DNA from: Elusimicrobium sp. An273 | GTDB taxonomy: Bacteria; Elusimicrobiota; Elusimicrobia; Elusimicrobiales; Elusimicrobiaceae | Direction of reading: 5' to 3' | Assembly (NCBI RefSeq): GCF_002159705.1 | Contig: NZ_NFJD01000001.1 | Span: 1-64,000 of the forward strand | DNA length: 64,000 nucleotides | Shown here: one piece after another, positions 42,246 through 50,891 of the stretch | How positions within the stretch are numbered: position 1 is the first letter of the stretch | Layout: every line of letters starts with the position of its first letter | Program-made: the position numbers and the translations under genes | Notes under the pieces: generated by a model | What the model saw: only the letters and a program-made list of their open reading frames with translations | Databases searched by the model: none | Told to the model about the DNA's origin: nothing

Positions 42246-45089
42246 CTATTTTTGGGAATCGTCCGGGCGGGCGGGGGCCGCCTTGTCCGGCACAATCCGG
42301 TCTTGCACCTGCTCGGTAAACGTCAGGCGGTCGCGGTGAATCAGCCCCGCCAACGCCGCTACTTCCCGGCGGATAAAATACTGCGTTTCAATATAAGGTT
42401 TCAGCCCTTTAAAGCGCAGGCGTTTGATTTTTTTAATCGGATAAAAATCCGGCGTAAACAACGTCAAATACCCCGCCAGGCCGCCGCCGTCCAAGTATTT
42501 GGGCTTGGCCTGGTCGTATCCTTCCAGCCGCGCCCGCGGATAGAGGGTGGCTTTTAAGTGGGGAATTTTGAACAATGCGGCTTCCGCCTCGCGCACGCCC
42601 AGCAGGTCACGGGTGGGATCCAACCCGTCGCCCACCATGGTGCTTGCGCGCACCTGATCCAAATCCGGTTCTTTTAAATCCCGCAGATACGGAACGGATT
42701 CCAAGGTAACAATATGCGGCTTGAGCGTGCCGAAGTCAAACGTAACCACCGGCACTTTCGGAAACCGGATAAAATCAAACCGGCTGACCGTGGAAGTCCC
42801 GTCATACCCCGGCTTCACGCGGCCCATATAGCCGCCTTCGGAAAAGGACATTTGGCACACGCCGCCCACCTTGTCAAAGTTATTGATTTTCACCGTCATA
42901 GACGACGGGGTCGCGTCTTCCAGCACGACGCCATGGGTGTATTCCTGTTCGTTGGTGCGCACGGCGGCACCGAACGACTTGCGATATTGGGAAGCCATAA
43001 TGTTGCCAAACTGCTCCAACGTTAAATAGGAAGAAGTTTTGCCTAACACAAACCAATTCTGCACGCGCTCCAGCCACGAAAGATGATCCGGCGTGCTTTG
43101 GTCAATATACTCCGCCGCCGCCAGGTTGCGCCGTTCGTTTTCCCAGGCCACCCACTTGTTGCTGTTTAAAAAGAACTCCGGCATGCGGCCCTCTTTAAAG
43201 AAAGCCGTCGGGCGGGTTTGGGTAAAATACTCTTTTAAGCTGACGGTTTTCCCGCCGTCCAATTTCACGGGTTTTCGCCACAGGGCGTTAATCAAATCCC
43301 GGTCTGCCCGCAAGCCCGGCTTGCGGATTTCCGCCACCAGCTCTTTCCAGTTATGGCGCAGGCCGGCCGTCATCTGTGGGTCGTTGGTGTAGCGAAAGCC
43401 CTGTTTAAAGCTGTAATCCGCCATAGAGGTGGCCAAATCTTTTAACTCCACATTATGGGTATAGATGGAGCCGTCTTCTTCGGCCAATTCCACAAACCGC
43501 GTTACGTTTTCATTAAACTTATTTTTATAATACCCGGCCGGCAATCGTTTGGTGCCGGCGATTAAACGGTCGTCATACATAAAATCCGGCAGGCGGCCCG
43601 TTTCGCGGATGGGATTTAAAATGACTTTCTCCGCTTCTTCCAGCGGCATATAATACAAATACTCCATCACGTTATTGGCTTTGGCGGCGGACATTCCTTC
43701 AATTGCTTCCACCTGATTGCGCGGGCGGAAATAGCCGTTTTTAAAGTATTCCAGCCAATCGCGGATGATGCTTTCTTCGTCCTTTAATCCGGAAGGATAT
43801 TGGTTGCTCATCAACCCCGTGCGCGGCGTATGCCTCAGCACAGGCACGACCGGATTGTATTCATCCGACGACGCAGCCGCCGCCGGCTGCTGCGGGGTTT
43901 GTTTGGCGGGAGAAAACCACTTTTTAGCCTTGCCCAGCCAATCCATAACGGGCAGGCCGGAATAGAGAACCCCGCCGGACGAAGGCTGAGAGCGCTGGAA
44001 AAATCCATAAGAGGCCCTTTCTTGCGGCGCGGGAGAGGACACCCCCGGCAGTTGCTGCGCCTGCAAAGAAGGCGCTATATGCAGGGAAATGGGCTGTTGT
44101 AAAACCGTCGGCCGGGCAGCCGCCTTCGTTTCCTGCGGCAAGAGGCGCACCGTCATTTTCATCCATGTTTCGGTTGCCCGTTCCGACAAATCCAACTGCA
44201 GCCGATTCAAACGGCTTGCGCGGCCCAAAGGCTCCGCCAGCTTGTTCCAATCGCGCTGTGCCTGTGCCGCGGCAGGTTTTGGCGGTACGGATACGGGGAG
44301 GTGATGCTTCCGGATAAACGTCTCCGCCGCGCTCCGCGCGGCAGACGGCTGAGCCAAAGCCATTACTTGCTCCAACTCGCCATACGCCCGCAGCCGAAGC
44401 AACGCCCGGGCGGCCGCCGTAAAGACGACGGGTTCCAACTCGGAAGAAGCGGCCGTTTGATACGCGTTTACCAACAGGGCGGCGTCCTGCGCCGTTCCAT
44501 AAAATCCGATTCCGGCCATATCCGCCAGCAACCCGCCCGCGCTTTCGAGCACGGCGTCATTGGCGGCGGTCAAATTTTTAATACCGGAAAATCCCTTGGG
44601 GTGGGCAATTAAATCCCGCCGGTACGCTTCCAGCGCCTGCGCGGCCTGCTGGGCAGAAGGCGAAACCCCGCGCTGCAGGGTAAGCGTTAAAAATTCATTT
44701 TGCAGCAGGGCCGTCCGTTCCTGCTGGGAAGGCACCGCAAACAAGGCCTGCAAAATTCCGTCCGGCACTTGTTTTGCCGCGGCTTTGCGGCGCACCCACG
44801 CGGCAGGCGACTCCAATCCGACTTTCAACGAAACCTGCTGTGCTACTTTTTGTTCTAAAGCCGTTACGTCTACCAGCGGCTGCCCCGCCGAAACACCCAC
44901 CGGGGGAACCGCCGCTTTTGCAACCGGCAACGGGCGCAGCCCCCTGGCGGTCAAGCGGGCGGAAGCGGGCAGTTTTTTAGCGCCGCCTTCCAACGCTTTT
45001 ACCGCCCCTGTTACCGCCTTCGTCGGCAGCTGCGCGGCGGCGGGCAGGCATATCAAAACACCGGTTAATAAGCTCAAAATCCGTTTCAT
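42246..45089 (-). CDS. Large secreted protein of unknown family (947 residues)
   Basis: I do not recognise the family. A signal peptide (ILSLLTGVLICLPAAAQ) begins the protein. Residues about 70-310 are helical and Ala/Gln-rich with repeat-like leucines (VFTAAARALLRLRAYGELEQV). A Pro/Gln/Ser linker follows to about 410. The C-terminal half (about 430-900) looks globular with conserved-looking patches such as DEYNPVVPVLRHTPRTGLM, FSEGGYMGRVKPGYDGTST and LDGGGLAGYLTLFTP. It has a GAGAGG ribosome site, its own -10-like box (CATAAT near 45127) and a terminator, so it is monocistronic. Predicted periplasmic or surface. Confidence 0.85.
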   Translation of the reverse strand: MKRILSLLTGVLICLPAAAQLPTKAVTGAVKALEGGAKKLPASARLTARGLRPLPVAKAAVPPVGVSAGQPLVDVTALEQKVAQQVSLKVGLESPAAWVRRKAAAKQVPDGILQALFAVPSQQERTALLQNEFLTLTLQRGVSPSAQQAAQALEAYRRDLIAHPKGFSGIKNLTAANDAVLESAGGLLADMAGIGFYGTAQDAALLVNAYQTAASSELEPVVFTAAARALLRLRAYGELEQVMALAQPSAARSAAETFIRKHHLPVSVPPKPAAAQAQRDWNKLAEPLGRASRLNRLQLDLSERATETWMKMTVRLLPQETKAAARPTVLQQPISLHIAPSLQAQQLPGVSSPAPQERASYGFFQRSQPSSGGVLYSGLPVMDWLGKAKKWFSPAKQTPQQPAAAASSDEYNPVVPVLRHTPRTGLMSNQYPSGLKDEESIIRDWLEYFKNGYFRPRNQVEAIEGMSAAKANNVMEYLYYMPLEEAEKVILNPIRETGRLPDFMYDDRLIAGTKRLPAGYYKNKFNENVTRFVELAEEDGSIYTHNVELKDLATSMADYSFKQGFRYTNDPQMTAGLRHNWKELVAEIRKPGLRADRDLINALWRKPVKLDGGKTVSLKEYFTQTRPTAFFKEGRMPEFFLNSNKWVAWENERRNLAAAEYIDQSTPDHLSWLERVQNWFVLGKTSSYLTLEQFGNIMASQYRKSFGAAVRTNEQEYTHGVVLEDATPSSMTVKINNFDKVGGVCQMSFSEGGYMGRVKPGYDGTSTVSRFDFIRFPKVPVVTFDFGTLKPHIVTLESVPYLRDLKEPDLDQVRASTMVGDGLDPTRDLLGVREAEAALFKIPHLKATLYPRARLEGYDQAKPKYLDGGGLAGYLTLFTPDFYPIKKIKRLRFKGLKPYIETQYFIRREVAALAGLIHRDRLTFTEQVQDRIVPDKAAPARPDDSQK

Positions 45090-45149
45090 GCTTCTTCCTC
45101 TCTATGGGTAAACTTATTTTTATTATGCTATATCCCGCCCATACAAACA

Positions 45150-45187
45150 AGGGCCATTAGCCCCAGAACGAAAGGCTAATAGGCCCA
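45150..45187 (-). terminator. Terminator of the DUF2157-Mrp operon
   Basis: Arms GGGCC+TTAGCC and GGCTAA+GGCCC pair with a one- to two-base bulge. On the minus strand the stem is followed by TTGTTTGT. It lies between the Mrp stop and the promoter of the large secreted protein. Confidence 0.7.
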
Positions 45188-45202
45188 TGTCAAAAATAGG
45201 TC

Positions 45203-46030
45203 TTACAGTGCGGCCAGCTTATCTAACAGCGGGCCAACGGCGTCCTCGCGCACAAATTCGATGCGTCCTTCGTCCGCCGCCTGCGCCACCGCCGGATTAA
45301 GCGGCAAGCGCATAACGGGAGAAATGTTAAATTCTTTTCCCATTTCTTCCGCACGGCTTTTGCCAAACACCTCAATTTCTTTTCCGCAGTCCGGGCATTT
45401 TAAGTAGCTCATGTTTTCCACCAGGCCCAACACCGGCACCTTCATCATTTGAGCCATTTTCACCGCTTTGCCCACAATCATCTGCACCAGCTCCTGTGGG
45501 GAGGACACAATCACAATTCCGTCCACCGGCAGCGATTGGAATACCGTCAGCGTTACGTCCCCGGTGCCGGGCGGCATATCAATAAACAAATAGTCCACGT
45601 CCTCCCACACCACGTCCGTCCAAAATTGGCGCACCGTCCCGGTAATCAAGGCGCCGCGCCAAATGACGGGATCGGTCTCTTTTTCCAACAGCAGGTTTAA
45701 AGACATTACCTGTATGCCCTGCTGGCTTTTGACGGGGTAAATACCGTCTTGGTCGCCGGTGGCGCGCTCGTGCATGCCGAACATTTTGGGGATGGACGGG
45801 CCGGTAATGTCGGCGTCCAAAATGCCGCACGAATAGCCGCGGCGCGTCATTTCCACCGCCAGCAGGCTGGTTACAAAAGATTTTCCCACCCCGCCTTTGC
45901 CGCTTACCACGCCGATGACGTGTTTGATGCGGCTTCTCAAGTGGGGTTTGTCTTTGGGCATTTCGCCCGGGTTGCGGCTGGAGCAGTTGGCACTGCAGGA
46001 GCTGCAATCGTGGTTGCAAGTTTCGCTCAT
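45203..46030 (-). CDS. apbC: Mrp/NBP35-type iron-sulphur carrier ATPase
   Basis: A cytoplasmic P-loop ATPase that carries and delivers iron-sulphur clusters. The 275 residues have an N-terminal cysteine cluster (C5, C9, C12, C16 in MSETCNHDCSSCSANC), the deviant Walker A SGKGGVGKSFVTS, LDADITGPSIPKMFG, DMPPGTGDV and a CPDC pair (about residue 204) for the shared cluster. The N-terminal cysteine segment is seen in NBP35-like members. It follows a GDYXXLXY-domain gene by 8 nt. Confidence 0.95.
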   Translation of the reverse strand: MSETCNHDCSSCSANCSSRNPGEMPKDKPHLRSRIKHVIGVVSGKGGVGKSFVTSLLAVEMTRRGYSCGILDADITGPSIPKMFGMHERATGDQDGIYPVKSQQGIQVMSLNLLLEKETDPVIWRGALITGTVRQFWTDVVWEDVDYLFIDMPPGTGDVTLTVFQSLPVDGIVIVSSPQELVQMIVGKAVKMAQMMKVPVLGLVENMSYLKCPDCGKEIEVFGKSRAEEMGKEFNISPVMRLPLNPAVAQAADEGRIEFVREDAVGPLLDKLAAL

Positions 46031-46038
46031 AATAACCT

Positions 46039-46476
46039 CTAGTGAATTTCGTTAAATTTTTCGTCCGTCAACGCTTCTATTAAAAACCGTCCGCCCGGCA
46101 GCTGGCGCATTTTGGCATAGGCCGCCCCTTCGTATTTTGTGCCGGTGCCTTCCTGAAAATAAAATTGGTGCGGCAGGCGCAGGCGTTTTTCAAAAGGGAA
46201 AACCTTTACTTCCCGCTCCGTCGGGGCAGTTTGCACTACGCCGTTTTCCGCCGCGTAGAACACAACGGCTTGACCGTTTTTCCAATTCTCCGGGGATCTT
46301 TCCAAATCGTAAAAAAGCTCCATATAATCCCCGCTTAACATCGCCCGCGGATCCACGGGCGCCATTTTAAAATACACGGCGGGCGCCTGTTGCCGCGCGG
46401 TCTGCGTACGCCACGCGTAGCCGCCCAGCAAAACGGCCAGCACCCCTGCCGCCGCCAAAAAGATTTTACCGCGCAT
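46039..46476 (-). CDS. GDYXXLXY-domain membrane-anchored protein
   Basis: A 145-residue protein with one N-terminal helix (IFLAAAGVLAVLLGGYAW) and the family motif GDYMELFYDL (residues about 49-58). Members are nearly always encoded after DUF2157 and DUF4401 membrane proteins, as here. It overlaps the DUF4401 gene by 11 nt. Probably extracytoplasmic. The trio's function is not known. Confidence 0.88.
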   Translation of the reverse strand: MRGKIFLAAAGVLAVLLGGYAWRTQTARQQAPAVYFKMAPVDPRAMLSGDYMELFYDLERSPENWKNGQAVVFYAAENGVVQTAPTEREVKVFPFEKRLRLPHQFYFQEGTGTKYEGAAYAKMRQLPGGRFLIEALTDEKFNEIH

Positions 46477-47377
46477 AAGCCCCCCTTCTTCTCTGCCAGG
46501 CGTACACCGAAAGCAGGATAATTCCCGCCACCCACAGGTAGAAACTCTTTACCAACAGCGTCGTGTGCATATGATAGTACAACCACACGAGCGACAGCGC
46601 AAACACCGCCACCCCGGCTATTTTTAAGCTCAGCCGGTTCCGGCTAAACGCCAATGCCAACAGCGCCCCGCCCATTACCGTACCGACGTTTGTCAAATAA
46701 GCAAGCACCACCATCAGCACCGCCAGCCAGACATTAAAATCCTTCCCCGCGCGCCACGCATACACGCCGCACAAACACAGGGCCAAAAAAAGCGTATTAA
46801 ACGGAAGCGTCGCCACATTTCCGCCCATCCACGCAAGTCCAAACGCCGCCAGACACGCCGGCAGCAACCCCCACGCCACCGGGCGCACTTTTTCACCGGG
46901 AACGAAAAACAATAAATACGCCCCCACAAAAAGCAGCACGCTAAAGCTTTCCAGCCACGGCCACGTTACGGTGCGCGCTTGGAACACCCATATTAAAAGA
47001 GCCATCGCACTGGCAAAGCTCATCACGGCGCGATCTATTTTTTGCGTAAAAACCGGGTACCCCGCCAGTGTGATTCCCAACACCAGCCAGAACGCCTGCC
47101 CGGCGCTTAAGTGCCACAGCATGACCAGCCCAAAAATAACCATTCCTTTCCCGCAAAGCGAAAACGCCAGCGCCGCCTGCGTCCAAAACGCCCCGGCCAC
47201 GCCGCGCGTGCGCCCGGCCGCATACGTCCACACCACCGCCAGCAGGAGAATCCACACCCCCGCACGCAAAAAGGAGGGCCAACCCATCAGCAAAATCCCA
47301 ATCAAGCAGGACAGCCACGCCCCGACGGCCACCAAGGCCGACACCATAAAAGGAAGTTTCGTTTCCGTATTAGTCAC
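46466..47377 (-). CDS. DUF4401 membrane protein
   Basis: A polytopic membrane protein of 303 residues with about ten hydrophobic helices. I place the start at a GTG (47377): it overlaps the upstream stop region and has GGAGG 6 nt upstream, while the ATG at 47404 would overlap the previous gene by 35 nt with no better site. It sits between DUF2157 and GDYXXLXY genes, a conserved three-gene set whose function is unknown. Confidence 0.85.
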   Translation of the reverse strand: MTNTETKLPFMVSALVAVGAWLSCLIGILLMGWPSFLRAGVWILLLAVVWTYAAGRTRGVAGAFWTQAALAFSLCGKGMVIFGLVMLWHLSAGQAFWLVLGITLAGYPVFTQKIDRAVMSFASAMALLIWVFQARTVTWPWLESFSVLLFVGAYLLFFVPGEKVRPVAWGLLPACLAAFGLAWMGGNVATLPFNTLFLALCLCGVYAWRAGKDFNVWLAVLMVVLAYLTNVGTVMGGALLALAFSRNRLSLKIAGVAVFALSLVWLYYHMHTTLLVKSFYLWVAGIILLSVYAWQRRRGAYAR

Positions 47378-48227
47378 AGCGCACCTCCCCGCGGGTGAGG
47401 GCATATACCGCCCATCCGCTGCCGATAAACAGCGCCATTACCACCAGCACCGTCAAAATACCGTCCCCCAGATTTAACGAAGAAATGACCTCCTCCGCCA
47501 GCAACACGTCCAACGCCAGCGCGCAAAACCCAAGCTGCGCCGCCCCGCGGCCAAAACGCCACGCATACAAACCCAAAAGCGCCATCAGCCCCAGACTGCT
47601 CCAAAAGTGCAACATCCACCCGCTCCCCAGGCCGTCAAGCAGGCTAAACCACAGCGCCGCCGCCAAAAAGAAGAGTGAAAACCAACCGCTTTCTCCGCGG
47701 CGCCGCGCGGCCCACTCGCTGGCGGCAAAGCAAAGCGTATTAAATAAAATTAAGATCCACATATACTCGGACGTCATCCACAAGCTCCAGCGCGAGAGGA
47801 TATACCCGTTACACGCCGCCGCCCACAACAGCCACAGCCAGCGGTTCCCCGCCAGCACAGCAAGCGGCAACAGACTGACGGCCCAGGCCAGGCAAAACTC
47901 ATATACAAAGGCCCCCGTCTGATACACCTGTCCGTACACAACCCAAAACAGCCCCACAAACAGGCCGCACGCAAAGCTGAGCACTTTGCCGGCGTTATGT
48001 TGCAACCCGGCGAAATACGCCCCCGCCGCACAGACCAGCAGCCCGACAAGCGGCAGCGCGAATTTAGAAAGCACTCCCCACGCGGCCCAGTTGTACGCCA
48101 CAAAGCATACCGTGCCCGCCAAAAAAAGCGCCGCCCCCGTCAGCCCGCACAGCGGGCCCACCCAGGCGGGAACTACAGCAACCAAATCGGTTGAAAGGGC
48201 GTTCAAAGCCCCTTGTTTTTTAGTCAT
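47370..48227 (-). CDS. DUF2157 membrane protein
   Basis: A 285-residue polytopic membrane protein. It has a short cytoplasmic start and many helices, including LCGLTGAALFLAGTVCFVAYNWAAWG, typical of DUF2157 with its conserved NW pair (YNWAAW). First gene of the minus-strand DUF2157-DUF4401-GDYXXLXY-Mrp operon; divergent from the alpha/beta hydrolase with only 52 bases between them. Confidence 0.85.
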   Translation of the reverse strand: MTKKQGALNALSTDLVAVVPAWVGPLCGLTGAALFLAGTVCFVAYNWAAWGVLSKFALPLVGLLVCAAGAYFAGLQHNAGKVLSFACGLFVGLFWVVYGQVYQTGAFVYEFCLAWAVSLLPLAVLAGNRWLWLLWAAACNGYILSRWSLWMTSEYMWILILFNTLCFAASEWAARRRGESGWFSLFFLAAALWFSLLDGLGSGWMLHFWSSLGLMALLGLYAWRFGRGAAQLGFCALALDVLLAEEVISSLNLGDGILTVLVVMALFIGSGWAVYALTRGEVRCD

Positions 48228-48267
48228 ATGTTCATTATACCAAATGCCTTCCGGGGCGTGGAAAAGC

Positions 48268-48279
48268 TATAATATAGGT
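48268..48279 (+). promoter_or_regulatory. -10 box directly before the hydrolase start
   Basis: TATAAT at 48268-48273 lies 6 bases before the ATG at 48280, and no ribosome site is visible between them. Transcription would begin at or next to the start codon, giving a leaderless mRNA. No good -35 was found. Confidence 0.5.
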
Positions 48280-49101
48280 ATGATTTGGGTACTTCTTTTC
48301 GCCGTATTGGCAGGGGTGTGGTATGGCCTTTCCCGGTTGGGGGCCCATATCGTGTTCCGCCCGCAAAAAAAGCGCTGGCCGCTGACGCTTCCTTTTCAAA
48401 ATGCCGCGTTTGACGCGCCGGACGGCACCCCTGTTACCGGCGTGTATCTGCCCGCACAAGCGGGCCGCCCCACGTTGCTTTTTTTCCACGGACGGGGCGG
48501 CAACGTTTCGCATTTTGAAAAATTCGCCCAGGTATATGCTTCCAAAGGCTACGGCATTTTTATGTTTGACTACCGCGGGTTTGGCCTGTCCAAGGGGCGC
48601 CCTTCCCAAAAACATATGTTTGAAGACGCCTTGGCCGCCGCGCGCTATCTGATGAATACCCTGCATATCCGTCCGCAGGAAATTGTGCTCTACGGCCATT
48701 CGCTGGGGAATGCGCCGGCCCTGTTTGCGGCCCAAACGCTGGGGAAATTGCCTTTTAAGGCACTCATTTTGCAAAGCCCTTTTTTAAGTACGCCGGATAT
48801 GGCCGTCTGCCTGTGGAAACACGTTTACGAGCCGGCTTCTTTCTTCTACCGCGCCACCAAAGTGTTCGTTACGCCGTTTCTTTGGTTCAACCGTTTTGAG
48901 AACACGCTTCCGGCCGGGCAAATCAAACTGCCTGCTCTTGTGTGCATGAGCCGTGCAGACGCCACTATTCCCTGGAAAATGAGCGCGCACCTGGCAGATT
49001 ATATTCCGCATACCAAACGATTCCTGTCTGAACACGGCGGGCACGACGAATTTGACTGGGCCGCCGACGCGGCAGATGCTTTTCTTAAAAATCTTTCGTA
49101 A
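48280..49101 (+). CDS. Membrane-anchored alpha/beta hydrolase (catalytic triad intact)
   Basis: Bem46/YfhR-like serine hydrolase of 273 residues. The frame extends upstream to 47986, but that part overlaps the divergent DUF2157 gene; MIWVLLFAVLAGVWYG at 48280 is an N-terminal anchor. The nucleophile is Ser141 in YGHSLGNAP, with the acid in SRADATIPW and the histidine in EHGGHDEFDW; LLFFHGRGGN forms the oxyanion region. Followed after 44 bases by a close paralogue. Substrate unknown; likely an esterase or lipase at the membrane. Confidence 0.88.
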   Translation: MIWVLLFAVLAGVWYGLSRLGAHIVFRPQKKRWPLTLPFQNAAFDAPDGTPVTGVYLPAQAGRPTLLFFHGRGGNVSHFEKFAQVYASKGYGIFMFDYRGFGLSKGRPSQKHMFEDALAAARYLMNTLHIRPQEIVLYGHSLGNAPALFAAQTLGKLPFKALILQSPFLSTPDMAVCLWKHVYEPASFFYRATKVFVTPFLWFNRFENTLPAGQIKLPALVCMSRADATIPWKMSAHLADYIPHTKRFLSEHGGHDEFDWAADAADAFLKNLS

Positions 49102-49145
49102 CCGGCGTTTTTTTGTTACTATAACTAAACAGAGGCTGCTTGCAT

Positions 49146-50000
49146 ATGCGTAAACTTCTTCCTTTCTTTCTGCTACTTTTGTTAATTGCCGCCTGGGCAG
49201 TATTTTTTGACCGGGCCACCGATCATTTTATTTTTGAACCTTCCCGCCAAATTTATTCCCTGCAGACGCCGTTTGAGGAAGTTTCGTTCCCCGCAAAAGA
49301 CGAAACCCCCTTATATGCCCTTTACCACAAGGCCGATCCGGGCAAGCCGACGCTGCTGTTTTTTCACGGCAACAAATACAATATATATAGTTTTCAGGAC
49401 TTTGCCCTGCCGTATACGCAAAAAGGCTATGGCCTGTTTATTTTTGACTACCGCGGTTACGGCAAAAGCGCCGGCAGAGCCACCGAAACGCATATGTACG
49501 AGGATGCCGAATCCGCCTTGTTTTATTTGACGCTTAAGCAAAACGTGCATCCGAAAGACATCGTGCTGTGGGGCGTGGCGCTGGGGGCTTCCCCTGCCTT
49601 ATATGTGGCCGCCCACTACAACAAACTGCCTTTTTTAGGGGTGATTTTGCAAAGCCCCTTTACTAATATCACGGAGATGGGGTTTTATATGCTTGCGCAA
49701 AAGTATGACGAAACCCCGGCCGCCACGATTCTCCCGCTCTTTTTAAAACCGATTCTGTGGAATAAAGATTTTAACAACACCCAAATGATAGAAAACGTTC
49801 GCGCCCCCCTGCTGATCGGGGCCTCGCAAATGGACAGAACCATTCCTTGGACTATGAGCCGCGCCTTGGCGGTCAAAGCGCCCGCCGGCACCCGAAAGTT
49901 TTTCCCGTCTTTGGGCGCGCACCACAACCCCGAATGGATGGAAGAAGAGGCCCTTGCTTTTTTAAACCAGCTGGAAACAAAAACGCCCGACGCCCGCTAA
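49146..50000 (+). CDS. Alpha/beta hydrolase paralogue with Ser-to-Ala nucleophile
   Basis: A 284-residue protein similar along its length to the gene before it: membrane anchor (LLPFFLLLLLIAAWAVFF), LLFFHGNKYN, FDYRGYGKSAGR, then LWGVALGASPAL in place of the GxSxG elbow. The nucleophile position is Ala145 (codon GCG), so normal hydrolase chemistry is not possible. The acid (SQMDRTIPW) and histidine (GAHHNPEW) remain. I use the ATG at 49146, 10 nt after AGAGG; a TTG at 49140 is an alternative. No frameshift or stop, so the gene seems maintained, perhaps as a binding or regulatory partner of its active paralogue. Confidence 0.87.
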   Translation: MRKLLPFFLLLLLIAAWAVFFDRATDHFIFEPSRQIYSLQTPFEEVSFPAKDETPLYALYHKADPGKPTLLFFHGNKYNIYSFQDFALPYTQKGYGLFIFDYRGYGKSAGRATETHMYEDAESALFYLTLKQNVHPKDIVLWGVALGASPALYVAAHYNKLPFLGVILQSPFTNITEMGFYMLAQKYDETPAATILPLFLKPILWNKDFNNTQMIENVRAPLLIGASQMDRTIPWTMSRALAVKAPAGTRKFFPSLGAHHNPEWMEEEALAFLNQLETKTPDAR

Positions 50001-50098
50001 GCCTGCGCCTGCCGCACGGTGTTTGCCAGACAAGAGAAAAAGAAGTTTTGTATAATAAATAAGCGCCGCAGGCCAGCCACTCGGCAAAGGCGCAAGCT

Positions 50099-50183
50099 GG
50101 AGAGGTGTGTGAGTGGTTGAAACAGCAGGTCTCGAAAACCTGTAAACCGCAAGGTTTCGAGGGTTCAAATCCCTCCCTCTCCG
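50099..50183 (+). tRNA. tRNA-Ser (anticodon CGA)
   Basis: An 85-base class II tRNA with acceptor arms GGAGAGG/CCTCTCC, anticodon loop CTCGAAA on a CAGGT/ACCTG stem, a long variable arm (AAACCGCAAGGTTTC) and T-loop TTCAAAT. Anticodon CGA reads UCG. CCA is not encoded. A terminator follows. Confidence 0.96.
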
Positions 50184-50190
50184 TAGATTT

Positions 50191-50218
50191 AAAGCCCCGC
50201 CTCCGCGCGGGGCTTTTT
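50191..50218 (+). terminator. Terminator after tRNA-Ser
   Basis: Perfect 10-base arms AAAGCCCCGC (50191-50200) and GCGGGGCTTT (50207-50216) with a 6-base loop and a T-run. Confidence 0.9.
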
Positions 50219-50254
50219 ATGCATAAAACGGCACAAATACACAAGATAAAGCCA

Positions 50255-50283
50255 TTGACAATAGTTAGATATCTAACTAAAAT
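50255..50283 (+). promoter_or_regulatory. MarR promoter with palindromic operator in the spacer
   Basis: TTGACA (50255-50260), a 17-base spacer and TAAAAT (50278-50283). A perfect 18-base palindrome, TAGTTAGATATCTAACTA (50262-50279), fills the spacer and enters the -10. The MarR start codon is only 6 bases after the -10 and has no ribosome site, so the transcript is probably leaderless. The palindrome is the likely autoregulatory site. Confidence 0.82.
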
Positions 50284-50289
50284 ATACCT

Positions 50290-50787
50290 ATGCAACGAAC
50301 GCTCTCCCTTCTGTCAAAAATTTCCAATGCGGGCAATTCATTTATTACAGCCAAACTACGAGAACGCCATTATGGCCAGCTGGCGCCCTCTCACGGGGAT
50401 ATTTTAATACTGTTGTACAAATATAAAAAAATTACGATGCAAGAGATTGCCGCCAAAATTTTCAGAACCAAAGCAACGGTGACGGTGTTAGTCAATAAAC
50501 TGGAAAAAATGGATTTTCTAAAAAGAGAAAAAAGCCCAGCAGACAGCCGAATTACCTATATCAGCTTATCGGAAAAAGGAATAAAATTTAAAGCCGTATT
50601 TGACGAAATATCCAAAGAATTAAACCAAATGCTGTATCAAAATTTTACGGCAGGCCAAATCGAACGGCTGGATCATACGTTAGAAAAGATGTTAAAAAAC
50701 ACCTCCGGTCATTCTCCAAAAAATCGTGAACGGAGCCGTTCCGATAAACAGGCGTATAAGAATACAAAACGGCATTGCTCTTTTTGA
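50290..50787 (+). CDS. MarR-family transcriptional regulator
   Basis: A 165-residue winged-helix regulator: SHGDILILLYKYKKITMQEIA then FRTKATVTVLVNKLEKMDFLKREKS is the recognition helix, and DSRITYISLSEKG the wing. The C-terminus from about residue 140 is very basic (NRERSRSDKQAYKNTKRH). The gene is more AT-rich than its neighbours. It is followed by a SnoaL-like protein and may control that gene. Its own promoter carries a matching palindrome. Confidence 0.9.
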   Translation: MQRTLSLLSKISNAGNSFITAKLRERHYGQLAPSHGDILILLYKYKKITMQEIAAKIFRTKATVTVLVNKLEKMDFLKREKSPADSRITYISLSEKGIKFKAVFDEISKELNQMLYQNFTAGQIERLDHTLEKMLKNTSGHSPKNRERSRSDKQAYKNTKRHCSF

Positions 50788-50855
50788 GGTAAATCCGCAC
50801 CGCCAGAACGCCCCATAGAGGGCGAAACGTTTACGGGGCCTTTGCAGTATCACAC

Positions 50856-50872
50856 TTGGGGGCTTGGTGCCC
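50856..50872 (+). repeat. Hairpin before the SnoaL-like gene
   Basis: Perfect arms GGGGGC and GCCCCC around TTGGT, about 20 bases upstream of the start codon and just before the AGGAG site. It could influence translation of the next gene; it has no T-run. Confidence 0.45.
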
Positions 50873-50891
50873 CCGAAACAGGAGTCTTCAT

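Noticed and set aside
47986-48279. Upstream 98-codon extension of the alpha/beta hydrolase frame
   Set aside because: It lies opposite the start of the DUF2157 gene and has low-complexity Pro/Ser/Thr content; the membrane anchor starts at 48280.
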